Origin: Lumbricus terrestris
Lineage: Eukaryota > Annelida > Clitellata > Crassiclitellata > Lumbricidae
Length of the DNA stretch: 64,000 nt
Reading direction: 5' to 3'
Assembly (NCBI GenBank): GCA_949752735.1
Contig: OX457042.1
Coordinates: 26,098,900-26,162,899 of the forward strand
Under the pieces are notes generated by a model. It had not been told where the DNA came from. It was given only the letters and a program-made list of their open reading frames with translations, and did not search any database. Below, one piece after another: positions 28,101 to 38,408 of this stretch (within the stretch, counting starts at the first letter, position 1; the number at the start of each line of letters is the position of its first letter). Both the position numbers and the translations under genes were made by a program.

Positions 28101-30151
28101 ATCATAATTGCATCGTAATCTCGTAACCATGTAACAAACCAGACTGCTAATCTGTTTTGTAGTATCATCCATTGATGCTTGAAGCAGGCTGTATTACATC
28201 AGCATCTTATAAATTGTTCCAAATAGCAAAGATTAGATATGTGCTGGACAATCGCACTTTTCGACAGCAGGAATGGAAATCTGGCATCTAGCATATCATA
28301 TATCTACTAAATACATGTATGTACGTTTCCATATAGAAAGGCTAGTACACATGCAACTGGTGCAAAATAACCCACGTGATCAGACACAGCATTATAGTAT
28401 TATGTATCATATCGACCATGCATACTTTCCAATGGTAGAACATTGGCTGGCATCCGAGGCGACAGCAGCGTGTTTGTAACCTCCAGAGGCAGAAGCTGGA
28501 GCATAAGGCCACGAATACCAGATGAGTACGGCAACGACTACAAGGAATATTACCAGCACTCCGACGGCGATGGCAGTTCTTATGCAGTTTCTACAACACA
28601 ACAACGAAGCCTGAAACGTTTAGATCAGATGAAAAAATAAATTTTGAAGTACAAATATATTTAAAGGAAACGAGCACAACCTTAAAAAATTATTTTAACA
28701 CTGTTCAGCGTGTTTTCAGATTTAATAATACGGTTAGATGCAGCAATCTTATTATCTAAATATCTAGACCTTCACTCAAAAGTCAGGTGCAGAATGCAGA
28801 GCACCACTGTATTCACAAGCACTGCATCGAGTAAGAGGGTAGTCAAAGCGTAGTCAAAGAATTTCCAGGCTTCGTTACAATAGGTCAGAAGATGTAGTGC
28901 AACTACTACTAAGTAGGGTATCGATTAGTAGTGCCATGTAATAAAATATTACTTCCGACAGCCAAACGCAAGTAGAAGCTATGCCACATATAGCATCAGC
29001 AACATCACCATGGTAAATCATCTTTAAAAAATTACAAATTATATCAGCTTAGTTAAACAACAGCTTTGCCATTAGGGAAGTTCAAGTCATTGGCCAATAT
29101 AGTTATACAGGTGTAATTTAAATAGTTCATTTATATAGCTTAATGTAATTTACATGCTTTTTTATTAATGCAATTTTAAATGGTTTTCACCCTGCAGTAC
29201 ATGAATAAAGACCTACTCTTTACTGCTACTTTCCCATAACACTCCGGATGGGTAATTATGCGCTCAGAGTCATAACCAGGATGCTGTACACGTATTAACT
29301 TCATTTTATAAAATATTATTAGTACTTCTATATGCCATCATTTTTAAATTATGCTATGCCCTTTCGTACTTGTAAATGGAGTAATAAAGACCAGTGTTGT
29401 ATGGTAATGAAGTAAAAGTAACGGGTCACTGCACTTAAGTAAAAGTTTGAATACTTTCACTTGTAACGAAGTATCAAAAAACTATTCGGAAGAATACTTT
29501 TTAGTACTTTTACTTAAGTAAAGTAAATCCGTTTTACTTTTACTTGAGTAAATTTGACAGATACTTTCAACAACACTGGTAAAGAGCATACTTACTTACA
29601 TACTTGTAATTTGTCAACGTTTATTTACAAATGCCCTTACTGAAAATACACAGACCCATTCATAAATATGTCTCTGGAATTCTAAAGCACCACTAAGCAC
29701 AGGCACCAGCTTCCTTCAAGAGTTTATGCAAAGTCAAAGGGGTCATCCAGAAATTTACCATATGTGACAACAATACAGTCAGTTGCATGAAGACAAAAGA
29801 GAGCATGATGCAAAGGAGATAAAGTGAAATGTATTCAGATTGAGATAATTGTGACAGAATGGGCACGTAATGCCGACTTTGCAAAATTCATACTCAACTT
29901 TAAATGTCTCCTGTTTTGCTAAAAAATAATACCAGAAAAGGAGACAATATTTTGAATAACTTAAGCATAACCACAAACTATGACATTTAGAACTTGTGAA
30001 ACAAATGTCATTTTTCTATTTTATAGTCTCAAACTGTAGACAAATTTGCATTATGGCTAAAGAAACGCTTTGTACAATCATACCTGTTAGATTTTTCATT
30101 TCGCCGATTGGACATTAGAAATCCCTGTTTCGGATCTTCTGCTTCATCCAT
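16019..30151 (-). CDS. ggt: Gamma-glutamyltransferase (glutathione hydrolase), complete, 12 coding exons
   Basis: Membrane-anchored ectoenzyme that removes the gamma-glutamyl group of extracellular glutathione and its conjugates. Exons (5' to 3'): 30151-30084, 28590-28426, 26744-26619, 25991-25885, 25029-24837, 24238-24081, 23135-22977, 22020-21884, 20161-19971, 19083-18855, 16965-16852 and 16186-16019. All phases agree, for 604 codons plus stop (human GGT1 is 569). Residues 28-49 form one signal anchor after a short cytosolic tail. Family landmarks are IDSAIAALLCLGVHNAMSCG, GIGGG, DAREVAP (Arg135), AVPGEVRGY and LPWADLFQP. Thr413 in DHGTSQLS is the predicted autocleavage site and nucleophile. 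Asn433 (TTIN), Asp455 (EMGDF), Ser479/Ser480 (PMSSMCP) and Gly501/Gly502 (GAAGG) follow. Cleavage would give a 412-residue heavy and a 192-residue light chain. All key residues are kept, so it is probably active. Introns are rich in transposons. Confidence 0.96.
16852..16965 (-). CDS. ggt: GGT exon 11
   Basis: Encodes VLAHNLFFGYDVAKAVNTIR and LHHQLEPNKLYFEDHFPD, matching the NLWFGYDVKxAVxxPRLHxQLxPN region. Bounded by TTGTAG and GTAAGT. Confidence 0.95.
16973..17136. repeat. 41-bp tandem repeat, 4 copies, in GGT intron 10
   Basis: Four head-to-tail units (AAATTCATGAAATAACTCAA then CACAAATCTAAGAGTAACAAC type) lie between the acceptor of exon 11 and a hAT-like element. Copies differ at several positions. 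Confidence 0.9.
17143..18112. mobile_element. Non-autonomous hAT-like element, 970 bp, in a GGT intron
   Basis: Terminal inverted repeats CAGTGGTTCTCAAA and TTTGAGAACCACTG, with a perfect 8-bp target duplication CTCTAAAC at 17135-17142 and 18113-18120. Subterminal parts share CGGACCGG words on both sides. No transposase is visible inside. Confidence 0.9.
18480..18690 (+). repeat. tRNA-derived SINE in a GGT intron
   Basis: Box-A-like GTGGTATAGTGGTAAGTTCC and box-B-like GCAAGTTCAAATCTGCC are spaced as in a tRNA and followed by an unrelated body (ACAAGGTGCTCACCC...). It lies just after a (TA)n run. Confidence 0.6.
18855..19083 (-). CDS. ggt: GGT exon 10: light-chain active-site loops
   Basis: Encodes FGSKTVGKRTGIIFNDEMGD, FIEPGKRPMSSMCPAIIVDG and GAAGGKQITSAATY. 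It holds the Ser-Ser pair and the Gly-Gly oxyanion-hole residues. Ends in phase 0 before GTTAGT. Confidence 0.95.
19114..19425. mobile_element. hAT-like MITE in a GGT intron, 312 bp
   Basis: Ends CAGGGCTG and CAGCCCTG, with a perfect 8-bp duplication AATATATC at 19106-19113 and 19426-19433. Internal GTATACTCACCTC-type words are repeated. Confidence 0.88.
19971..20161 (-). CDS. ggt: GGT exon 9: catalytic threonine
   Basis: Encodes AMNNLTSYDFANYIRGRINP and on to NEDHGTSQLSIIAPNGGAVS, then ATTTINT. The Thr of HGTSQLS is the predicted nucleophile and light-chain N-terminus. Only donor GT|GTAAAT keeps the frame into exon 10. Confidence 0.95.
20396..20890 (+). pseudogene. LINE reverse transcriptase, C-terminal fragment
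   Basis: 164 codons open on the plus strand, opposite to the host gene: LGVTINDD, then SHVNAVLSTCSGSLFALRVL, then SRLLYASPAWWGY, then FLQKVKRLGYLP and FISRVLFK. This is the familiar end of CR1/jockey-type ORF2 proteins, downstream of the polymerase active site. The catalytic YxDD part is missing, so it is a 5'-truncated dead copy. Its 3' region is broken by the SINE at 20965. Confidence 0.8.
20965..21243 (-). repeat. tRNA-derived SINE inserted in the LINE 3' region
   Basis: The minus-strand head has GACCTGGTGGCAGACCGGTA (box A) and GGTTCGACTCC (box B). The element is flanked by a perfect 15-bp duplication ACTTCAGCCTATTTA at 20950-20964 and 21244-21258. Confidence 0.88.
21389..21440 (-). repeat. 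LINE 3' tail fragment
   Basis: Reads on the minus strand AAAAGGTGCTATATAAATTT, a variant of the GAGGCGCTATATAAAT tail of the LINE ends at 3780 and 23300. Confidence 0.5.
21884..22020 (-). CDS. ggt: GGT exon 8
   Basis: Encodes YNFTSGDIDGTSNEVESYHK, IVETFKFGYAMRSYLGDEDF and VNVTK, equivalent to the YHRIVEAFRFAYAKRxxLGDPxFV region. Ends in phase 0 at AAG|GTATGT. Confidence 0.95.
22589..22950 (+). repeat. Dimeric tRNA-derived SINE next to GGT exon 7
   Basis: Unit 1 has GGTGTAGTGGTGGGTTCGG (box A) and GGTTTGAATCC (box B), then TAGGGACCTTGAGCAAGTCC. From about 22758 the B-box/body part repeats once more. The end AAAGCGCCTCTGAGTAGAG and AGGGGCGCTAAAGTAAAT resembles the LINE 3' tail and is followed by (AAAT)n-like sequence. 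Confidence 0.75.
22977..23135 (-). CDS. ggt: GGT exon 7
   Basis: Encodes GIVSTEDLRTYKVKDSDSSI, LSMELKSLGYRLISIRPPSS and GVLLGYMLRILEG. Phase requires the donor GGAAG|GTCTTTCC, an unusually weak 5' splice site, only a few bases from a SINE tail. Confidence 0.92.
23299..23480 (-). mobile_element. LINE 3' end with (TGAA)n tail in a GGT intron
   Basis: On the minus strand it ends CGGGAGCGCCCCTGAGTAG, GAGGCGCTATATAAAT and a short tandem run of GAAT, as in the LINE end at 3780 but diverged. It is not coding now. Confidence 0.65.
24081..24238 (-). CDS. ggt: GGT exon 6
   Basis: Encodes ELFIKDDGTVYKEGDLMKRP, RLADTLERIQKEPDTMYTGS and LAQDVVDDIKDF, matching the GERLTLPQLADTLExIAxxGxxxFYxG region of the family. 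Confidence 0.94.
24275..24365 (+). repeat. Trinucleotide-rich microsatellite (GGT/AGT)
   Basis: Imperfect run of GTA, GTG and GTGGTA units between GGT exons 6 and 5. The Gly/Ser-rich ORF across it is a by-product. Confidence 0.8.
24370..24480 (+). repeat. Dispersed repeat, copy 2
   Basis: Same family as 12375-12520. Shares ACACTGT...ATCAT..GTGTCGCC and CTCCTTC.TTATCCAGGC, then TGG.ACTGGCA. Confidence 0.55.
24837..25029 (-). CDS. ggt: GGT exon 5
   Basis: Encodes GGKAIAVPGEVRGYYEAWKQ, FGKLPWADLFQPTIDMCRDG and on to RNTTSLR. Acceptor CTTGTCCAG, donor GAGGTGAAG. Confidence 0.95.
25885..25991 (-). CDS. ggt: GGT exon 4
   Basis: Encodes PRNSSSRIVKVFDAREVAPL and on to FVNGTSNTFG. The Arg of DAREVAP corresponds to the glutamate-carboxylate-binding Arg of human GGT1 (Arg107). 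Confidence 0.95.
26619..26744 (-). CDS. ggt: GGT exon 3
   Basis: Encodes IILHDKNGSAIDSAIAALLC and LGVHNAMSCGIGGGFQMVVYD, the core GGT signature (DxxGSAxDAAIAAxLCxGVxxxxSxGIGGG). Ends in phase 2 before GTATGT. Confidence 0.95.
28426..28590 (-). CDS. ggt: GGT exon 2: signal anchor
   Basis: Begins after TTGTTGTGTTGTAG and encodes NCIRTAIAVGVLVIFLVVVA and on to AAVASDASQCSTIGK, ending in phase 2 before GTATGC. It holds the single transmembrane helix and the start of the catalytic domain. Confidence 0.9.
29392..29578. mobile_element. hAT-like MITE in GGT intron 1, 187 bp
   Basis: Ends CAGTGTTG and CAACACTG, with interior words AAGTAAAAGTA and TACTTTTACTT in inverted arrangement. Flanks ATAAAGAC and GTAAAGAG agree at 6 of 8 positions, suggesting an aged target duplication. 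Confidence 0.75.
30084..30151 (-). CDS. ggt: GGT exon 1: start codon and cytosolic tail
   Basis: The ATG at 30151 opens MDEAEDPKQGFLMSNRRNEK and SN, then donor AGGTATGATT in phase 2. It was found because the membrane-anchor exon has no in-frame ATG. The phase fits exon 2 only if exon 2 begins at 28590. The upstream TTTTCGCAG near 30229 may be the acceptor of a 5' UTR exon boundary. Confidence 0.8.
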
Positions 30152-30784
30152 GTTTCAAGCAGGCAACCTTGGAATAAGGTCCAGAAAGCTTAAACTCTCA
30201 GACAACCCAGCCCGTCCCTACCTACTCTGCGAAAACAAATAAACCAAAGACAAATTAGGATCAAACGCCAAGCAAACATACGTTTACAAGCCGTACTTTG
30301 AACCCCATTAACAAATTCGTAAAGACACATCGTGGAGGGTGGAACGCCGCCTGTCATAGCTAGAGCATCTCCTCCAAGGCTTAGGGCAGAGGTGGCGAAC
30401 CCTTTAAGGGTGAGTGCTAACCTACTAATGCTAGGGTTAAATCATCATAAAAGGTTTTCGCGTGACCCTCGGAATTTTCCATAGTAAGCCTACAAATTAG
30501 TTTTCTTACATTGTCACCTTTGAAGTCTCTCCACTTCCGATCTTCTGTTTTCGAACTTTATCTCACGAGTGCGAGGTCGTTGCGAACATAAATAAGTCAA
30601 TGGTTCCGGGTCATCTTATCATTTTGATGCCGAATTGAATGTTTTTAATGCAGTTAAAACTTTGCGAAGGTAACCTAAATGCACAAATTTAATTTAGGCC
30701 TATAAACTTCATTTATATTTCATAGATTCAGCTGCAACTCTTTATTTTGCGGAGTTCTAGTTAAGTTCTAGTAGTAGTCTGAAT

Positions 30785-31265
30785 CATTGATATGTATATA
30801 TAGTAACTGGATAGGTAAAGCTTCGGTTACTGGTCTATGGCAGACGGCGAATCAGCTCTGACTTCCGGTATGGGCAGCGTGTACTTGTTTATATGTAAAA
30901 CCATGTTAAATTCGTCAACTTTAAAGACTATTTTCAAGAAATCGGGTCAGTGGCCGCTAAATACATTTAGGTTGATTGTTTTGTATGTCACTCAACTCAA
31001 AAACCCCAGGCTGGTTTTAAACAATTTTGTATCATTGCTGAGAAATTTGCGTTTTAAAGCGAAGTGGTGTGCCGCCTATCCTTTACTATGGTTTGCCTCT
31101 AGGAATTCTGGGAGTTGCCCCAGAGAATCTTGGGATTTGCCCCAGAGAATCCTGGGATTTGCTCTTGGCTTGCCTCAAGGAATTCTGGGATTTTGCCCTT
31201 AGTGAGCGATAATCCGAGCTTTCATAGGCAATTAGCTATCCAGTGACTATATATACATATCAATG
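30785..31265. mobile_element. hAT-like MITE upstream of GGT, 481 bp
   Basis: Inverted ends CATTGATATGTATATATAG and CTATATATACATATCAATG, continuing imperfectly into the CTGGATAG words. A perfect 8-bp duplication GTCTGAAT lies at 30777-30784 and 31266-31273. The 121-codon ORF inside has short repeats (GILGF-like) and no known family. Confidence 0.88.
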
Positions 31266-31273
31266 GTCTGAAT

Positions 31274-33140
31274 ATTGAACTAGTTTACCTTGCGTAGGTA
31301 AGTAAGTAGGTCTAAGCAGCATAAACGCGGCAACACCATAATAAGTTATATGCAACTTAATATGCAAGGACATTTTATACATGCTGAAAATAAATTAAGC
31401 AACAATTCTATTAATTTTGAACTGAGTCAGCCAACAATGGAACGAATGGATTTTAATACGTCGGATATCAGTCAATGAGATAAACTTTGGCCTATCAGTC
31501 AATGAGATAGGCCTAAACTTCTCAATGAGCTCAAATAAAAATAGGCTAATATATCTGTTGATTAGGCCTACAAAGACCAACTGAACTTTGAGAAAGTGCT
31601 ATTTGAGGATTTTTGGATAATAGCCTCCGCTACAATAAATGAATGCAACAGAGGAAAGTTGCCATGAACGGACCACTTAAGACAAACTTATAGACCTCTA
31701 GGCTCTAGGTGTAACCTAGCTACCGCATGAATGCCACCGATTTTCTAAAAATAAATTAAGCCACGTGCTTGGTTGATATCTCATACAGGCCTATGCCGCC
31801 TAGGTCTTTGCTAGTATGTTGTTAATGAGCAAAAACCGATTGAACTCATGGATTTATGAGAAATAACCAGCCTAAACACAAATGGAGCTGTAGGCTAACA
31901 CTTTAAGCCCTGGCTATACTAAGTTAGTCTAAGTCTTTAAACCAACCGGCCAGTAGGCAGTAGCAGGCCTATCTGGCCTAGCCTATGCCTGCACATTAGC
32001 CTATATCCCAAGACCTTTCCACTCCTTGATTATATCCTATAACAATAAAATCGTACATATACCTTAATGGTCCCAAGCATTAGACTTCCCTTGCTTTGAC
32101 CTAGCTATAGGCTTAATGAGGTGAATAGGCCTTGGCAGATGACCCTTGCCTATTTCGTGGTCATGTATTCGGCGGCCAGATTAACTTCTTTGATTCAGTC
32201 TTCGAGCGTGTCGCTTGGACTTCTTACCAGTGGCAATTGAACACGAAGTTGGTGTTCATTCAAAGTAGGCCTAATGCAGTAACATGACGAGGCTCTTCAT
32301 ACAGGCTACAATTTAAAATGCATAGCCTAGGCCTATTGCAGTCGGCATATCGTATCGTAATCGTATCCTCGAGATTTCTACAGTGCCCATAAGAGCGATG
32401 TCGCGGGAACCCGCATATTCACAGGCGTTTAACCAATGCAAAATCGAAAGGCAGCTGGTCAAGATCCGGAGAGGCAGGCAGGTCGCAGGCAGGCAGACGG
32501 ACGGCTAAGATGTTTCGAAGAATTGAAATGACGAGGGGTGTGCGGAGAAGATAAGGAATCAGGATGGGATAGGTGAAAACTGAAAAGCAATGTTTTCAGT
32601 TTTTAATAAATCAATTAAATCATGACACGTTGAGAACCATAAACATACTATGTTTAAGCCTACACATATCGAAGAGGTCTGTTGGCGCGATACCGGTGTC
32701 ACGTGACATAGTTTTCCCTCTAAAAAATCTGCTCACCCTTTAGTGCAGAAGAACATAAAATTAAGTGTGACAGTAAATCATCGAAGGGGAGTTGAGAGAG
32801 TGCAGGGAGGGAGGGAAAGAGGAAGAGGAAGAGGGAGATGTGAGCTGCGAGTCCATATCATGCTTGAAAGAAATCTGTGGCTTCTGATGTAGAGTGTCAT
32901 TGAAACTGCGCTGTTCGTAATTCAAACCACTATAAGGGAGAGAGTAGGAAGGGCGTCAGAGAAGGGGCGAGAAAGGAAGGGGCGGCCGTGGTTGACCCCA
33001 GCTGCCCTGGAAGATCTCCGCTGCATCCCATAATAGAGCGGAGTCTGTGGGAAGCGCTGATCCCCTTTCCAGATAGATGGCGACACACTCGATCGTCTAT
33101 TAATAAACGCCTCTGTAGCGTCCTCTGCCCGTCCAACTAT
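31274..33140. other. Intergenic, probable upstream region of GGT
   Basis: No exon supported. Rich in TAGGCCTA-like words. Contains one copy of a dispersed repeat at 32359-32430. Confidence 0.4.
32359..32430 (+). repeat. Dispersed repeat fragment, copy A
   Basis: Matches 60122-60197: TTCTACAGTGCCCA against TTCTACAGCGCCCA, and TATTCACAGGCGTTT against TATTCACAGGCGCTT. Probably the end of an interspersed element. Confidence 0.55.
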
Positions 33141-33142
33141 TC

Positions 33143-33785
<643 letters not shown>

Positions 33786-34204
33786 AGCATCATCTCTGTC
33801 GTCTCATGTTACAGCGAATAGACAATCGAACGAAGGATTGATTTTCCACATTGGAATAGAAGTTACGAAATATGAGATCATATTAAAGGGCAACGTATAG
33901 TCTGTTATTTATTCAATTATGTACGCACGTGTAATTGTCTACACTATGCATTCATTATACATGCATACATGTGTGTATGATTATACGTACATTATAAATA
34001 ATGTATTTTTTTTTTTAATGGACAAATAAACATCATACATTATAGGCCTAATATGATTATGTGTGTAGGCAGCCTACGTTCATTTGTTTTCAAGGTATAC
34101 GTAATATATTTTCGCATTTTTAAAAAGTATGTATACGTGCACTTGTCATAGTGTCCCATCAAGATTAAGCTTAGCCTATGCATGTATCTCCAGTTCTCCA
34201 CTAA

Positions 34205-34406
34205 ACACTTAGCTACTCTGCGAGCTCTATACTCAGAAGAGCTCCCGACTACAGCGCGGACACTGAATCAGAGTTTCACGCCGACGCGGTGAGCAATTGC
34301 GAGTGAAGGACTTGCCCAAGGTCCTTACGACGCGGCTTGAGGTGAATTCGAACCTGCAACCCTCCGGCTGCAAGGCGAACGTATACTCACTACACCACCG
34401 CGTCCC
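34205..34406 (-). repeat. tRNA-derived SINE, same family as 22589-22950
   Basis: The minus-strand head has GACGCGGTGGTGTAGTGAG (box A) and CAGGTTCGAATTCACCTCAAG (box B region), then AGGACCTTGGGCAAGTCCTT. The tail has GTCGGGAGCTCTTCTGAGTA, as in the other copy and the LINE ends. Confidence 0.78.
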
Positions 34407-35511
34407 ACAGTACATGTATGTGAGCTTATATAATAATTTATTTACACAAAATGCACATGCATTTCACAAATAGCCTACATATTAAATATAAAGTCTTATT
34501 ATAGACTTAGACTTACTTAGTACTTACTTACTTACTTACATAGTCCCTCCCGTGCAGAACTGCACATCGGGCAACGCAGTTTCTCCACTCCTCCCGGTTA
34601 CATACATAGGCTACGGTTACATATTTATACATACTTTAAATAACCGGAACTACCTATATGTTAAAAGTGGACTTGGATGACCTGCAGGAGTGTGTATATG
34701 CATGTATCGCCACTAAACACTTAGATACGTATACAGATTGGTTACCAGTTGGCGCAATCTGAGAGGTCTAAGGAATCCTGCAGCTCGTCTTGTCTTTTGG
34801 GAAATTGCAATCTGCAACCAACGACGTGTTTTGGGTACAAAACGTGATTAGTACCCAGCCCACGCTCTTTAAAACAGTATCTGCTAATATCAGACACTAC
34901 AGGTTACAGCGATGCGTCGACCAGACACCACCATGGTTTTTGGTCACTGCAGCATCTCTCGTATACAGTAGTGAGATATGTTTGCACTTTGAAAAGCAAA
35001 TAGGTTCCGCCACTGCCGATTTCTAGTGGTGCCAGTTAAAAATTAGGATAAAAGAGGAGGACGAAGCTATAGCCTAAACATCTACGTTACGATGCATCAT
35101 CCTAATACGGTAATTAGTTTAATAGACCTTATCCTACTTAGGGGCATAGGCTGCGCTGTTTCCAAACCCCCAACTCAAAAGTAATTTTAAACAAAATTAA
35201 AATGGGTCTCCTTAATTAAATGAAATACCAATTTAAATACGATGAAAGCACGTGGATGTTAAATAAATTAGGTTTTGAGGAAAAACGGAAGGCAATGTAC
35301 GGTAGGTTTTTGAGGATCAATGTCAAAGGGCTTAAGGGTAAGACATCGCTAAGGACTTCATGAGTAGGCTAAGCCTTCTCTTACAATAAGCTACTCGACG
35401 AGCTTAAAATTATATATAGACACCTCGTCAAGTGATGATACTTTCTACAAAGCCCTAGTTCTGTTCAATAAGAACAAAACGACTTAGCCTATACAAGATA
35501 AGACTTACAGG

Positions 35512-35689
35512 CAGTGCCTAAAGTGTGGAAAAATAAGTGCATGGACGCCCCTTACCTCTCAAAAAGAAGTGCCTGGACGCCCCTTACCTTTCCAGTCTGT
35601 GCTTGCCAATAAGTGGCTGGACGACGTTCAGATTTTAAAACAATTGCATGGACGCCGTCCATGACCGTCCAGGCACACTTTAAACCCTG
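35512..35689. mobile_element. hAT-like MITE, 178 bp (same family as 61321-61499)
   Basis: Ends CAGTGCCTAAAGTGTGG and CACACTTTAAACCCTG. Flanking 8-mers CTTACAGG and CTTACAAG agree at 7 of 8. The interior carries several TGGACGCC words. A second, more decayed relative seems to follow at about 35700-35830. Confidence 0.85.
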
Positions 35690-35914
35690 CTTACAAGCAG
35701 GACTTAAAGTGCATGTGGAAGGACGGTCATGAGCGCCGAACATGAACTTATTTTCAAAACTGAACGCCGTCCTGTCCCTTATTTCGCCAGAGCCGTTCAG
35801 GCACTTCTTTTTTTTACAGTTTAAGCACTTCTTACAAGTAATCTTTACAGTTCAAGCTGGTGAAACTGCAGAGCATAGATGGGCACGTCATTACATTCAT
35901 GTGTAGCCTATATT

Positions 35915-35931
35915 GGGGGGGGGGGGGGGGT
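35915..35931 (+). repeat. Poly-G run
   Basis: An uninterrupted run of about 15 G. Length in raw sequence may be unreliable. Confidence 0.7.
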
Positions 35932-36044
35932 GTCGTTAATAACAGAATAACCTCAATAGATAATAGGGTTGTAGGCTCTGAGCCTCTGTGTAGACGCTTT
36001 TATTGATTGAGGTTGTCGTTATATCACTCAATCGCTAACCGAAC

Positions 36045-38408
36045 AATTTTTGATCGATTATGGGGTTTCAGGGATCTGATATATTTGTTTTATTTCTGTA
36101 TTTTTGAGCTGCCTTGTGTGACCTATATTTTAATGTTGATTTGCGCTTGACACGGGTCACAGCGACCGCTGACGTAGGCAGCAGTCGTTGCTGTTCCATT
36201 AATTGGTATATGTTCACACGCTCTCAGCGATCGTCGGTCGCTGTCTTCAAAGGCCGTGCCGCTTGCAGTCGATGAGGGTAATTAAACTTTCGCACGCTCT
36301 CTGAGGTGGTCTGATGATCAGAGTGAGCGAGGAATACAGCCAGCCAGACAAGCACAGGCAGGGACACGGATTGAGAAGGAAACACTGTAGGCGTGTGGGC
36401 CTGTGTATGTGTATTTTCGCAAGGTTAAACTGGTGCATCTGTGGTCTACGTGATCAACGGCAGATGACGCTTTTCAGAAGGAGAGATAGACAGAGAAAGA
36501 CAGCCACTGCTGGGCAGACGCGGAGATACACAGGAGAGGACACAGGTGGCAGCTGATTTTTGGCGCCTTGGCAGCTGCTGGTTCGGCGCGCTCGGCTCTT
36601 CAGCTGCGCATGCGTAGTAGAGGGACGCTCTCCTTGTCAGGCAGTAATAAAAGAGCAGCGCAACGCTGAGAGGCTCAGTTGCGCATAGGATCTCAGGGCG
36701 GTCGGATGTATAGTGAGTTGCGCACAGGATCTCAGGGCGGTCGGATGTATTGCGGCGGTTGGTAGTTTTAGGCTCGATCAAGTTGGTGAAGCATGGCCAG
36801 GATAAGCGCCTGCTTGCACTAGTTGCGCATACACGGATTCTGTCGGCGATTCATTCTCTCTCGACATGGAGTCGATTAAATAAAAGAGTTTGTTTGTTGC
36901 GAGAAATACATCAGCGTCGCTGCAAGTTTTGTCTTCGCTCTCGCTTCGGATATATTCCTGGATTACTAATTCAAGGCCTCTCTTCGCCCTGTCACACGGA
37001 GTGATTTATCGTGGGCTTCGAATCGTCAGCGTTCTGAAATTGTGTTGCGAAGCGGTTGTTCGTATGGTTGCCTAAGGGCGTCTTTCTCAAACGGCTTGGA
37101 TAAATAGCCGAAATTGTTGTTCATTGCGAGAAATCAGCATCGGATTTAGCTGATCTTTTCGGGCGCTTCAAACTCGACGCCTTTCTGTGTGTTTCGTCGC
37201 ATCTCTTGGATATCGTCTTCGTCGCTGTTCTTCGCACACGATCGGCTTTGTCCCTTGTCTTCGGACATAAGGTACGCTTTATTGGGGAATTAATACGATC
37301 GGTTATTAAGACATTTTGGGCTGAACTGAAATTGGCTGTGGGACTTGAGAGCCAATCGGGATTTAAGTTAGGCATACTCCGGTTGATAGGTGTTTGCATT
37401 GAATTGTTGCATTTGATTTTCATTGAATGTCCTTACAAAGGATAGGAACTGATAATTGAACTTACTGACTTTTATGTTTGATTGCTTTGAGCATAATTGA
37501 TGTCAATTGAAGATTCAAGTGATTGTGAATAATAAGAAATATTAATTAAACTTCCGACTTTGATCATTGATGGCATTGAATGCAACTGACGTTGAATGAA
37601 TACTTGATTGATTGTGAGCTCTAAAGATAGAAGTCATTTCTATAGCGCTATGGAGGAATCTAGGCCAGTCACCCCTGCTCAGCCTTCACGGCCCCCTTCT
37701 TCTATGGAGGTATTGCTCGAGGCAATACAGACTAATGCTAAGTCAACTCATGATGCTATGACTTCTATACAGTCGTCGTTGCAACTCAATGCCAGAGACA
37801 CGCAAGAGGCGATTGCCACGGTGGAGCTTAATGTCCTGGCAGTGCAATCAAATGTAAGAGAGGAAATCTCTTCTGTAAAATCTTATGTCAGAGATACGCA
37901 GGATGCTATTTCCTCAGTGCAATCAAATGTTAGCGATGCTATTTCCTCAGTGCAATTAAATGTAAGAGAAGAGATCTCGGCGGTAAGAGATAATGTCAGG
38001 GAAGCGCTGACGGAAGTTGTATCACGCTTGGAAAGATTGGAGACATCGCCGGTACCCAAGCCTGCTGTGGATTTGAACCCTGGTTACCTCACCGCTATTA
38101 CCACTGCGGACGCGCCATACCACTCGACCATCGGCCTGGAAGAAACTTTGGGTGCTAGGCCTAAAGATTTCACGCAACCTGGTATATTGCGAAGAAGTGA
38201 TAGATTGGCTGGTAGGCCGCCAATTTCATATAGGGAGTACGGTAGTCGAAAAGACTGGCCGCCTTTCCTGGGTTGGGATTCGAACCCAGAAGTCACCTCC
38301 TCCTGTCCTCCCTCTATCTCTAGAGCTCGTCCACAGCAGCACGCGGTCCCATCGAGCGAGGATCCGGAAGTGGCGACTCCGGGGATGCCGATAGGGGCGG
38401 GCGTTACA
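36045..38408 (+). repeat. 5' LTR (outer 58 bp missing)
   Basis: Matches the 3' LTR from its 59th base to its end. The flank before it (GCTAACCGAAC) does not resemble the missing LTR start. Features inside: a 39-bp tandem duplication at 36677-36754, AATAAA at 36646 and 36879, and the ORF from 37650. Confidence 0.93.
36677..36754 (+). repeat. 39-bp duplication in the LTR, possible enhancer
   Basis: Two copies of a unit containing GGATCTCAGGGCGGTCGGAT (starts 36677 and 36716), repeated again in the other LTR at 44308-44385. Tandem units of this size upstream of poly(A) signals are typical of U3 promoter/enhancer modules; function here is inferred. Confidence 0.6.

Noticed and set aside
30388..30410. 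hAT-like left end CAGAGGTGGCGAACCC
   Set aside because: No matching right end or duplication was found downstream.
36247..37445. Several 60-110-codon ORFs in the LTRs, present twice
   Set aside because: They are duplicated only because the LTRs are; no coding features, many overlap on both strands.
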